DNA of 64,000 bases from Arachis hypogaea (taxonomy: Eukaryota; Streptophyta; Magnoliopsida; Fabales; Fabaceae): assembly GCF_003086295.3 (NCBI RefSeq), contig NC_092038.1, positions 105,555,837 to 105,619,836 on the forward strand. The letters run 5' to 3'. Of the stretch, positions 12,061 to 21,888 are shown in pieces (position 1 is the first letter of the stretch; every line of letters starts with the position of its first letter). The notes under the pieces are model-generated. The model saw nothing but the letters and a program-made list of their open reading frames with translations, did no database searches and was not told the DNA's origin. The position numbers were made by a program, and so were the translations under genes.

Positions 12061-12348
12061 TCCGAGGATATAGCGCCTGACACGCTTTTGTATCGTTCCG
12101 AGGATATAGTGCCTGGCACACTCTTACGGCAAAGAAGGAAAACAATAACAACATATGTTTCATCATAAATCGTTCCAGGGATATAGTGCCTGGCATACTA
12201 TCATTCCAAGGATATAGTGCCAGGAACACTTATCGCATCTAACAAGTCCATCAACCTCAAATCATCATCAGTCATCTCCATTTTCTCATCTCAATCCACT
12301 TTCAATTCTCAAGTCTCAACATTCCAAGGATATAGTGCCTGGCATACT
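12061..12348 (-). repeat. Five dispersed copies of a 26-bp LTR repeat
   Basis: Copies of TTCCRAGGATATAGTGCC followed by TGGCAYAC lie near 12061, 12096, 12172, 12203 and 12320 on the + strand (element orientation is -). They differ by a few substitutions, for example TAGCGCC in the first. Spacing is irregular (about 30-120 bp). Confidence 0.8.
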
Positions 12349-12675
12349 CTCCTTCAATATCCGTTAAGTTCATCATAACCAACATCAATTCTCAAGTTTT
12401 CCAAGTACGACATAATCATTCCAAATCTCAAAGACTCGTCAAAGAAATACCTCACCACACCACATTCACCAATCTCATCCACAAACCTTCCAAAGCCTAA
12501 ATCACCAGCTCTAAACTCATATCAAAGAAAAATCACCAATTCAATTTAGTTATCCCATCTTCACTAGTCTTAGAGTCTAATTACTAGTCACAAGTCTTAA
12601 GGAGAAGTTAAAGAAGTTTGAAAAGCTAGAGAACCCTTAAAAGTAAAACAAAAAAATCATTTTTCAGAAAAATAA

Positions 12676-12920
12676 GGTGTATGCGTACGTATACCATAAG
12701 TTCGCATATGCATACTTCAGTTTTGGACCATCATGTGTACGCATACCATAAGTTCGCGTACACATGGGTGCTGGACAGAAACTATCACCTGCGTATGGCG
12801 CAGGAGGCCACGTACGCATACCTATTTTTTGGCCCATCTCGCGTACGCATACATAGGACCACGTATGCATGAGGGCCTGGTAGAGACGCACGCCCGCGTA
12901 TGGGGGTGCTCGCGTACACA
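12676..12920 (-). repeat. Decayed GCGTACGC-type block in solo LTR
   Basis: Units such as GCGTACGCATAC, TATGCGTACGTATACC and CGCGTACACAT repeat through the block, mixing CG with TG or CA at equivalent positions. That is what CpG methylation followed by deamination would leave. The short ORFs here come from the repeats, not from genes. Confidence 0.7.
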
Positions 12921-14523
12921 TTTCATCCCAGAATTGCAAAATTTTATAAAGTTGCAGAAATCAGTTTTAAACACCAATTCATAATTTCCTCTACGAAAAT
13001 TCATTTCCATCAAACTTTATATCAATTTAAAGTTCTTTGTATCATCTTTAATTTAAAACAGTTTCCAACTAATTTCAAAATCTGAGGCTAAAGTTATAAT
13101 CTACCAAAGTCCACCAAAAATCAAGTCTTACTCAAAAACATCAAAGTTCTCACATTTCCAAATTTCATAACCAAAACATACCCAATTTCATCACAAACAC
13201 TACTACATACTATACTTTACCATTCCATTATACTTCCATCACTTCCACACTGAATTCACTCAACATTTTCACCATAATTCAACACCAATCCATAATTTCA
13301 ATTCAATATTTCCATACCAATAATTTACACAATCTAATTCCTCATATACACCCTTCATCAATGTATAACATCATCACATCACAATCATTATATCACAATT
13401 ATCATTCACACAATCAATACTCATTTCATCATCTACATTCATTACCCAACATCAATAATTCCCATCATATTCATCAAAATCATCATACATCATCAATCCA
13501 ATAATTTTCAACAACCAATTCAATCATATCCTAAGGTCCACTAGCCTAAGTGTCCAGAAACATTACATATTACATAAAAGAAACCGAAACTATACCTTGG
13601 CTAATTCTCAAAATGCACCAAACACCAAAACAAAGCCACCAAGCTCGATCCAAAAGCCTCAACCCAACTCCAACAAACACCAAAACTCATTCTAATATCA
13701 CATAACATACAAACATCAAACCTAGGGTTCACAAAAATAACTAAACACAAGGTATTAGTGAGACGTTGCCTTACCCAACGAGATTAGGGGCAAAACCCAA
13801 CAATATTTCAATGCTAGATCACCCTTAAATAAGCAAAATCACAAAATCTACTCAAAAACCAAAGGTAAAAATACGAAATTACTTAGGGTAGAAAACTAGA
13901 TAAGGAGACACGAGTTCTTACCAACAAAGCTTAATTAGAAATGACGGGTTCAGCGAGAGCTTCGTATGGCCGCAAACGGCTCATCAATCGAAGCTCTGTA
14001 GCTTAAGTTATAGTAATTGAAAGGTGGTTGTGAATGGTGACCAAAACCTTTGGTCTCTTCTCTCTCAAAGCTACGCCCCCTTTCTTGTTTTTAGGGTTAA
14101 AATGAGTTGAAAGCTCATTAAACATGCATATATATGTTGGACCTTGGGTACGGTTTGGGCCTGGTCTAATCCATTAGCATTTTAGGTCCGTTTGGCCTAA
14201 CTTTGGACCAAAATCTTTAAGATTAACGCCCGGTTTTAAATTCTAAATTATTTTTCTCTTTTCAAAACAATAAATTCAATTTTTAAAATCTTATTTTACT
14301 AAAATACGCAATATTGGACAAACTAGAGGCGGTACTGTCGGCTTAAGCACCGGTACGCATTTTTACAAAAATCTTTCGCTAAAGATACATTTTCCATACT
14401 CAGAAAAATTCATTGAATTCAAATTTCACCTTTATATTTTAAAAAGAATACTTCTATATTTTCAAACATATTTCGAGAAATTAAAATTATTGTTTTATTA
14501 AAGTGGTTATTCCGATTCTTACA

Positions 14524-14528
14524 TTATC
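14524..14528. repeat. Right TSD (TTATC) of the solo LTR
   Basis: TTATC follows the LTR end TTCTTACA and pairs with 10945-10949. Confidence 0.72.
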
Positions 14529-15059
14529 AATATGGTTTTTTCCTTCTCTAACATTAGGCTCAACTTACCTTTCTTTTGCTAGAATATTCCTAACCTTCTC
14601 TCTTCCTTTTTCCTCCTGGACACTTTCATTAGTCTTGTCCTGGTTAACCTTGTTCATGCAACTATCACTGACGTGCCCAAACCTCCCACATTTAAAGAAT
14701 ACCATGTGAAAACCCTCATATTCTATATAATATCTCGTTTCATTCATCAAATATGATGCTTCCAATGGTCTACTAAGATCCAGTTCAACGCAGAGCCTCG
14801 CAAACTTACCTTGAGTCTGGTTGGCAATATGCAAGTTCACGTTCAAAATTTTTTAAATTTGGTCCCCTATTGTTCGCAAGAACTTTTTGTCATAATATTC
14901 AATGGGAAAGTTTGATAACCTGATCCATGCAGTCACTTTGTTGATGGTTGTTCCAAATGGGTTAAAATCTGACATCCATCGACGTATAGTGAGGTAGTGG
15001 TCAAAGAACATCCACAGCCTCCCTTTTAGCACGTTCCAATAATCATCCTCATTGAACAA
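14529..15059 (-). pseudogene. LINE ORF1 N-terminal part (DUF4283-like plus CCHC knuckle)
   Basis: From 15059 on - the frame reads FFDHYLTIRRWMSDFNPF, then VTAWIRLSNFPIEYYDKKF and IG, the DUF4283 pattern of plant LINE ORF1 proteins. After a break near 14850 it continues with ARLCVELDLSRPLE, YEGFHMVFFKCGRFGH and C, the CCHC-type knuckle (zf-CCHC_4). The frame then runs toward the solo LTR edge at 14524 and resumes beyond it at 10944. ORF1 proteins bind the LINE RNA; this copy is broken. Confidence 0.82.
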
Positions 15060-15369
15060 TCTAGCTAACTACATAGAAAAAAATCGTTACTTTAGTAAGA
15101 GAAGGAGAAAATGTTACATAGGAAGAAAAAATTGAGAGGGATAAGTCTAATAAAAATAGAACTAACTACATTTTAAAAAAATCACTAACTATACAAACTA
15201 ACTTAAGTATTAGAGATTTAGAGTTTGTTTACATAATTTTTTTTAATGTAGTCATGTAGCTTATGATAATGGTGGAGCTTTAGTTTGGCAATGGGGAGCC
15301 ATGCCGTCCCCTTCCCCCTCCAAAAAAAAGTTTTTATAGAAAAATTAGTAGTATTTGTGCCTAAGAAAA
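15060..15369. other. LINE 5' flank and unassigned AT-rich spacer
   Basis: I see no domain or RNA gene. It holds the presumed LINE 5' untranslated end and, from about 15285, a short stretch with GGGGAGCCATGCCGTCCCC (an imperfect hairpin) before the RTE tail. Confidence 0.5.
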
Positions 15370-15377
15370 ATTTTAGT

Positions 15378-15402
15378 TACAAACAACAACAACAACAACA
15401 AA
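15378..15402 (-). repeat. (TTG)n 3' tail of the RTE element
   Basis: Read on +, ACAACAACAACAACAA precedes the AAGCC 3' end of the element. RTE elements characteristically end in short tandem repeats, so this marks the 3' terminus. Confidence 0.85.
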
Positions 15403-15446
15403 GCCTTGTCTCACTAAGTGGGGTCAGCTACATGAATCAAACAACG

Positions 15447-16552
15447 TCATTGTGCTCTGTCATGTATCATGTCTACAGCGAGACCATTTACATGTAAATC
15501 TCGTTTGACCACCTCATGGATGGTCTTCTTAGGTCTCCCTCTGACTTTCGCCCCTTGTCCATCTTCCATCTCATCTACCCTCCTGACTGGGTGTTCTATC
15601 GGTCTTCTTCTCACATGTCCAAACCACCTGAGACGCAATTTAACCATCTTTTCCATAATGGGTGCTACTCCAACTCTCTCCCTTATATCTTTGTTCCTTA
15701 ATTTATCCAATCGCGTATGACCACTCATCCATCTCAACATCTTCATCTCTGCCACACTTAGCTTATGTTCGTGCTCTCCTTTGGCCGCCCAACACTCCGT
15801 ACCATAAAGCATAGCCGGTCTTATAGCGATGCAATAGAATTTACCTTTAAGTTTTAAAGGCACTTTTTTGTCACATATAAAACCAGATGCACTCCACCAT
15901 TTTGACCAACCTGCTTGGATCCTATGATTTACATCCTGTTCAATCTCTCTATTATCATGTATGATGCATCCAAGATACTTAAATCTTTTAATTTTTCATA
16001 TGATGTTTTCTCCAATCTTCACCTCTATATTAGGGTTTTCCCTTCTCAAACTGAACTTACATTCCATATATTCCGTCTTGCTATGGCTTATGCGCAGACC
16101 ATACACTTCTAGAGCTTCTCTCCATAAGTCCAACTTCTTATTTAGGTCTTCCCTTGACTCTCCCATAAGGATGATATCATCGGCAAAAAGTATGCACCAT
16201 GGCACAGGCTCTTGGATGTGCTCTGTGAGTACTTCCAAGACTAATGTGAAAAGGTATAGACTTAAGGATGATCCCTGGTATAATCCTATACCAATAGGAA
16301 ATTTCTCTGTCACACCACCTTGAATCTTCACACTAGTTGTGGTCCCATCATACATATCTTTAATTGTACGAACATATAAGCGATCCTTACTCTCATCTTT
16401 TCTAAAACCTTCCATAAGACCTCCCTTGACACCCTATCATACGCTTTTTTCAAATCAATAAACACCATATGCAGATCCCTTTTATTACTACAATACCTCT
16501 CCATCATCCTTCTTAAAAGGTATATCGCTTCAGTGGTAGATCTGTCTGGCAT
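15447..16552 (-). pseudogene. RTE reverse transcriptase core and C-terminal region
   Basis: At 16552-16328 the frame gives MPDRSTTEAIYLLRRMMERY and FIDLKKAYDRVSREVLW (RT palm block with first catalytic Asp). At 16415-15996 it gives GLYQGSSLSLYLFTLVLEVL and the catalytic FADDIILM, followed by SKTEYMECKF. At 15863-15447 comes the RTE C-terminal region: RPAMLYGTECWA, EMKMLRWMSGHTRLDK, RLRWFGHVRRRP. Motifs are intact in sequence, but the pieces are in different frames. The usual G-x-x-P/Q-G-S reads GLYQGS. Confidence 0.85.
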
Positions 16553-17307
16553 AAATCTAAATTAGTTCTCTGTTACTTGTGTCTCTTTTCTCAACCTCCG
16601 TTCTATTACCCTTTCCCATAACTTCATGGTATGACTCATGAGCTTGATCCATCTATAGTTTTTGCAACTTTGTATACCCCCTTATTCTTGTAGATAGGTA
16701 CCAAGGTGCTCTTTCTCCACTCATTAGGCATCTTCTTTGACCTTAAAATCTCATTAAAAAGTTTGTTTAACCAGTTGATATCTTTTTCTCCAAGATCCTT
16801 CTAAACCTCAATCGAGATATTATCAGTTCCTACTGCCCTGCCATTTTTCATCTACTTTAGAGCCTCTTTTACCTCGAAGTCTCGAATCCTTTGATAGTAG
16901 TCAAAGTTTTGATCTTCTTCCTTTGTGCATAACCCACCAAGGCTCAGAAGAGTCTTCTGTTCCTCATTAAATAACTCGTAGAAGTAGCTCTTCTACCTTT
17001 TATTAATCTTCTCCTCTTGAGCCAACACCTCTCCATCCTTATCCTTTATGCACTTAACCTGATCCAAATCTCTTGTTCTTCTTTCACAGCTCTTTGCGAT
17101 TCTATATATACATTTTTCTCCTTCTTTTATGCCCAAAGACTGGTAGAGACCCTCATATGCTCTTGTTCTTGCTTCACTTACAACCACTTTTGTCTCTTTC
17201 TTAGCCGCCTTATATTTTTCCCAGTTATCTGCGCTGCGGCATAAAGACCACTCTTTAAATCACTCTCTTTTTAAAATTCTCTTTTCTTGTACACTCGCAT
17301 TCCTCTA
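16553..17307 (-). pseudogene. RTE linker between endonuclease and reverse transcriptase
   Basis: The - strand at 17187-16993 gives VVSEARTRAYEGLYQSLG and IYRIAKSCERRTRDLDQVKC, then a KDGEVL segment, a conserved linker in plant RTE proteins. Stops interrupt the stretch toward 16553. Confidence 0.7.
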
Positions 17308-18435
17308 CTAGGACTCCTTGTCTCTTGGTCCTATTCCTTTAGATTCACCAAAGCTTTCTTTTGCTGTTCTTCTAATTACTTCTGTCATTTCCCTCCACAT
17401 CTCTTCCGCGCTTCCATTCCCATTCCACTTTGCCTCTTCTCTTACCCGTCTTAGGAAGCTTCTTTGTTCCTCACCTTTCATCTGCCACCATCTCATCCTT
17501 GGGTTCTTTGTATGATATCTTTTCCTCAATTTTTTCTCAACGCGAAAATTCATGACGAGCACCCTATGTTGTGTTGCCAAACTCTCTCCCGAGATAATTT
17601 TATAGTTAATACAAAACTTTCGGTTGACTCTCCTCAACAAGAAAAAGTCAATTTGAGAGCTTGTCATGCCACTCTTATAGGTTATAAGATGTTCGTCTCT
17701 CTTTTTAAAACATGTATTTGCGATGAAAAGATCAAAGGTTGAGGAAAAGTCCAAAATAGTTTTACCCTCGGCATTGATCACCCGGAAACTATCGCCTCCG
17801 TGAATACTCCCATACCAAGTCACTTCTCTCCCAACATGGTCATTTAAATCTCCTCCTAAGAAAATTTTATCTCCCGAAGGTATGTCTTGAACCAAACTCT
17901 CTAGATCCTCCCAAAACCTTATCTTGTGTTGTTCGTCTGAACCCACTTGCAATGCATAGGCGCTAATCACATGGAAAGCACCTCCCTCCACTACAAGTTT
18001 GATAGAGATGATCCAATCTCCCACCCTCTTGACATCCACAATGTCCTTCTTCCACTGCTTATCCATAATAATTCCAACCCCGTTCCTATTCTTCACCTTT
18101 CCTATATACTAAAGTTTGAAGCCAGAAGTATCCAACTCCCTAGCCTTCGCACCAACCCATTTTGTTTCTTGTAGGCACATAATGTTAATCTTCCTCCTTG
18201 TCATGGTGTCCACCACCTCTATGGACTTTTTTGTTAGAGTGCCTATGTTCCATGTCCCAAATCTCAACCATCTGTCGCTCCGACCTTTACCTTTTACTTT
18301 GTGAACAAGCTTATTTACCCTTGTCTGTTCACGAAAATACGAGAACTCTTTCTCATTTAACACCATACTTGAGCCATACAGCGCGTTGCTTCCGGGCAAC
18401 AACCTAGCTTTAGCGCAATAATGACTTTGATTCAT
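17308..18435 (-). pseudogene. RTE endonuclease domain (EEP, craniofacial development protein 2-like)
   Basis: The 5' part (18435-18109) includes LRFGTWNIGTLTKK and INIMCLQETKWVG, the WN and QE-T-K motifs of the endonuclease/exonuclease/phosphatase fold. After a stop the frame continues 18096-17308 with NGVGIIMD, VISAYALQVG, FLGGDLNDHVG, IDFFLLRR and TQHRVLVMNF, which are the remaining EEP motifs. The 262-codon second part is one of the longer open frames in this half of the window. The nick it would make starts target-primed reverse transcription; the split frame suggests it is inactive. Confidence 0.87.
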
Positions 18436-18925
18436 GTCATGGGGATTCGATTATATTTTTATATTGATTGTCAAAGACCTAACACAACCCTCCTCCTTTA
18501 TCCGGACTTGAGACTGACTATGTACCGCAAATATAACATAGGCAAAGTTCTGATGAGCGGATAATTTATACGCTTTTTGGCATTATTTTTAGATAGTTTT
18601 TAGTAGAATCTAGCCACTTTTTAGTATATTATTATTAGTTTTTAAGCAAAATTCACATTTCTAGACTTTACTATGAGTTTGTGTGTTTTTCTATGATTTC
18701 AGGTATTTTCTGGCTGAAATTGAGGGACCTGAGCAAAAATCTGATTCAGAGCCTGAAAAAGAACTGCTGATATTGTTAGATTCTGACCTCCCTGTACTCG
18801 AAATGACATTTTTGGAGCTATAGAAACCCAAATGGTGCGCTCTTAATTGCGTTGAAAAGTAGATATCCAGGGCTTTCTAGAAATATATAATAGTCCATAC
18901 TTTTCTCGAGTTTAGACGACGCAAA

Positions 18926-19037
18926 CTGGCATTCAATGCCAGCTTTCTGCCCTATTCTGGTGTTAAACGCCAGAAACAAGTTGCAAGCTAGAGTCAAACG
19001 CTAGAAACAAGTTACAAACTGGCGTTTAACTCCAAGA
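18926..19037 (+). repeat. Short palindrome cluster in U3
   Basis: Three 17-bp palindromes of consensus CTGGCGTTNAACGCCAG lie at 18926-18942, 18957-18973 and 18988-19004, exactly 31 bp apart, followed by a half-decayed one (CTGGCGTTTAACTCCAAG) at about 19020. They lie 115-225 bp upstream of the TATA box. Some arms have decayed, for example ATTCAAT in the first. Confidence 0.85.
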
Positions 19038-19150
19038 GAAGTCTCTACACATGAAAGCTTCAATGCTCAGTCCAAGAACACACCAAGTGGGCCCGGACGT
19101 AGATTTCTGCATCATTTACTTATTTCTGTAAACCCTAGTAACTAGTCTAG

Positions 19151-19158
19151 TATAAATA
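19151..19158 (+). promoter_or_regulatory. TATA box of the LTR at 18551
   Basis: TATAAATA in the context GTCTAGTATAAATAGGAC, in the middle of the LTR and downstream of the palindromes. Transcription would start about 30 bp further on, which defines the U3/R border by inference. Confidence 0.7.
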
Positions 19159-20317
19159 GGACTTTTTACTATTGTATTTTCATCTTTGGACGTTTAGTCC
19201 TTAGACCAAGGTCTTGGTTATTCTGGTTCCCTCTCTGGGGCTGAAGCCAATGAACACCATTATCACTTATGTATTTTCAACGGTGGAGTTTCTACACACC
19301 ATAGATTAAGGTGTGGAGCTCTGCTGTTCCTCGGGTATTAATGCAAAGTACTATTGTTCTTCTATTCAATTCAAGATTATTCCTATTCTAAGATATTCAT
19401 TCGCACACAAGAACACGATGAATGTGATGATTATGTGACACTCATCATCATTCTCAATCTATGAACACGTGCCTGACAAACACTCCCGTTCTACATGCAA
19501 ACAAGCTTGAATGTATATCTCTTGGGTTTCTGATCAACGATTCACATCGACTCCCCTCTGACAATGGGGCATCTGAATCTAAGATTAGAATCTTCATGGT
19601 ATAGGCTAGAATCCATTGGCAGCATTCCTGAGATCCAGAAAGTCTAAACCTTGTCTGTGGTATTCCAAGTAAGATCTGGGATGGGATGACTGTGACGAGC
19701 TTCAAACTCGCGACTGTAGGGCGTAGTGACAGACGCAAAAGGATAGTAAATCATATTCCTACATGATCGAGAACCAACAGCTGATTAGCCATACGATATC
19801 TATGCTTGGTAGTTTTCATCCGAGACGAGAAATTTGACAGTTGATTAGCCATACATAAACCATAGAGGACCATTTTCACTGAGAGGATGGGAGGTGGCCA
19901 TTGACAATGGCGATATCCAACATACAGCTTGCCATGAAAATGAGTATGAAGGATTGGATGAAGACAGTAGAAAAGCAGAGATTCAGAAGGAACAACGTAT
20001 CTCCATACGCTTATCTGAAATTCCCACGAATGAGTTACATAAGTATCTCTATCTTTATTTTATGTTTATTTATCTTTTAATTATCAAAACTCCATAACCA
20101 TTTGAATCATCCTGACTGAGATTTACAAGATGACCATAGCTTGCTTCAAGCCGACAATCTCCGTGGGATCGACCCTTACTCATGTAAGGTTTATTACTTG
20201 GACGACCCAGTGCACTTGCTGGTTAGTTGTCCAAAGTTGTGAAAAAGAGTTGAGATTACAATTGTGCGTACCAAGTTGTTGGCGCCATTGAGATCACAAT
20301 TTCGTGCACCAAGTTTT

Positions 20318-20335
20318 TGGCGCCGTTGCCGGGGA
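20318..20335 (+). other. Primer binding site, tRNA-Asp type
   Basis: TGGCGCCGTTGCCGGGGA is complementary to the 3' end of plant tRNA-Asp as used by Athila-type elements. It lies six bases after the LTR end. A partial duplicate of the LTR/PBS junction (TTGGCGCC) occurs about 40 bp upstream. Confidence 0.9.
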
Positions 20336-21888
20336 TTGTTCGAGTTTGGATAACTGACGATTCATCTTGTTGCTCAGATTAGGTAATTTTCTTCTTGTTT
20401 TAACCATTATTTTATCTTCAAAAAGTTTTCAAAAATGTTTCAAAATTTTTCTTCTTTTTCATTTTTGTAAAAGCAATTTTTGAAAAATCCAAAAATATTT
20501 TTATAAAATCATAAAATCAAACATATTTTTGTATTTCTTATTTGAGTCTAGAGTCAAGTTTTGAGTTTGGTGTCAATTGCATATTTTTAATAATCATTGC
20601 ATTTTTCGAAAATTCATGCATGTGTTCTTCATGATCTTCAAGTTGTTCTTGATGATTTTCTTTGTTTGATCTTTGCATTTTCATGTTGTGAGTCTTTTCT
20701 TGTTTTTCATATGCATTCTAGAATTATTAGAATCTAAACATTGAAAATTTCTAAGTTTGGTGTCTTGCATGTTTTTTTCCTTTCTTGAAAATTTTTCAAA
20801 AATAATTTCTTAATGTTTATCATGATCTTCAAAGTGTTCTTGGTGTTCATCTTGGCATTTATAGTGTTCTTGCATGCATCATTAGTTTTAATCCAAAATT
20901 TTTATGTGTTGAGTCATTTTGTAGTTTTTCTCTTTCCTCATTAAATTCAAAAAATAAAAAATATCTTTCCCTTATTTTCCTCATAATTTTCGAAATCTTT
21001 GGGTTGACTTAGTCAAAATTTTTTAAAATAAGTTGTTTCTTGTTAGTCAAGTCAAGATTTCAATTTCAAAAATTTATCTTTTCAAAATCTTTTTCAAAAT
21101 AAAATCTTTTTCATTTTTTTCCTTTGTTTTCAAAAATTTTCAAAAATCTTCTTCAAAACTTTTCAAAATCTTTTTACTATCTTTACCTCATATTTTTTAA
21201 AATCTTTACTAAAATTAATGTTTTGATTCAAAAATTTTAAGTTTGTTACTTTCTTGTTAAGAAAGATTCAAACTTTAAATTTTAAAATCATATCTTTTGA
21301 TTTCTTGTGAGTCAAGTCATTAATTCTGTTTTTAAAAATTAAATCTTTTTCAAAATAAATTTCAATCATATCTCTTTCAAATCATATCTTTTTCAAAATC
21401 AATTTCAAAATCTTTTCTAACTTCTTATCTTTTTAAAATTGATTTTCAAATCTTTTTCAATTAACTACTTAACTCTTTTGTTTAATTTTAAAATTCTTAT
21501 CTTTTTCAAAACCACCTAACTACTTTTCTCTCTCTAATTTTCGAAAATCACCTTCCTCTTTTTCAAAATTCTTTTTAATTAACTAATTGTTTTAAATTTT
21601 AATTTTATTCTATTTCTTCTCTTAATTTTCAAATTCTAACAAAATTTTAAAATAAAAATAAAAATATTTTCATTTTTCTTTTAATTATTTTCGAAAACTC
21701 TCTCTCTCATCTTCTTCCATTTATCTATTTAATCACTAACACTCTTCTCTTCTTCTTATATGTGTTTGAATTCTTTATCTCTTCTCTTTACATCATTCTT
21801 CTATTCTTTTCTTCTTCTACTCACATAAAGGAATCTCTATACTGTGACATAGAGGATTCCTCTTCTTTTCTGTTCTTTTCTTTTTAAC
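20336..21888 (+). other. AT-rich untranslated leader
   Basis: About 1.55 kb of T-rich DNA with repeated CTTTTTCAAAAT-type stretches and two AGTTTGGTGTC motifs (20564, 20753). I see no gene. It lies between PBS and gag and would be the packaged leader. Confidence 0.75.

Larger units (their letters stand above)
10950..14523 (-). mobile_element. Solo LTR (3.57 kb, Ty3-type) inserted in LINE ORF1
   Basis: Flanks are TTATC at 10945-10949 and TTATC at 14524-14528, a 5-bp duplication. On - the LTR starts TGTAAGAATCGG and ends AACAAGTGTTATA (degenerate terminus). Removing it and one TTATC joins the LINE ORF1 reading frame without a shift. Inside: a (TA)n tract, five GGATATAGTGCC repeats, a block of decayed GCGTACGC units and, in element orientation, leader-like text after ATATATATGCATG near 14110-14140. 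No PBS or coding internal region is present, so it is a solo LTR. It resembles the LTR at 1-1851, in the opposite orientation. Confidence 0.8.
2640..15070 (-). mobile_element. Old LINE (L1-type), split by two later insertions
   Basis: Read on -, the recognisable parts come in the order of plant L1 elements: ORF1 with a DUF4283-like domain and CCHC knuckle (15059-14524, resuming at 10944), ORF2 endonuclease (10150-9602), reverse transcriptase (about 9058-7951), zf-RVT-like segment (7150-7036) and RNase H (3104-2838). A solo LTR (10950-14523) splits ORF1 and a hAT element (3274-6846) lies between zf-RVT and RNase H. All coding parts carry stops and frameshifts. The 5' end is placed near 15070-15240 and the 3' end near 2640; neither end is sharp, and no poly(A) or TSD was found. 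Confidence 0.8.
15370..18545 (-). mobile_element. RTE-clade non-LTR retrotransposon, near full length, inactive
   Basis: On - the order is endonuclease (18435-17308), reverse transcriptase (about 17240-15996) and a conserved C-terminal region (15863-15447), ending in a (TTG)n repeat near 15378-15405 instead of poly(A). That tail, the single EN-RT ORF and the length of about 3.2 kb are typical of plant RTE elements. Stops and frameshifts break the ORF in several places. The 5' end runs into the LTR that starts at 18551. I could not define a target duplication. Confidence 0.85.
18551..20311 (+). repeat. 5' LTR of the gag-pro element
   Basis: It starts TGATGAGCGGATAATTTATA and ends TTCGTGCACCA, six bases before the PBS. 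It holds three 17-bp palindromes (18926-19004), a TATA box (19151-19158) and a U5 block with GTGGGATCGACCC (20163-20175). A homologous LTR in opposite orientation begins at 63516. The start at 18551 directly abuts the RTE element. Confidence 0.85.

Noticed and set aside
15996..18435. RTE ORF as a host gene (craniofacial development protein 2-like)
   Set aside because: That name is a common misannotation of RTE endonucleases; here reverse transcriptase and a (TTG)n tail follow, and the frame is broken.
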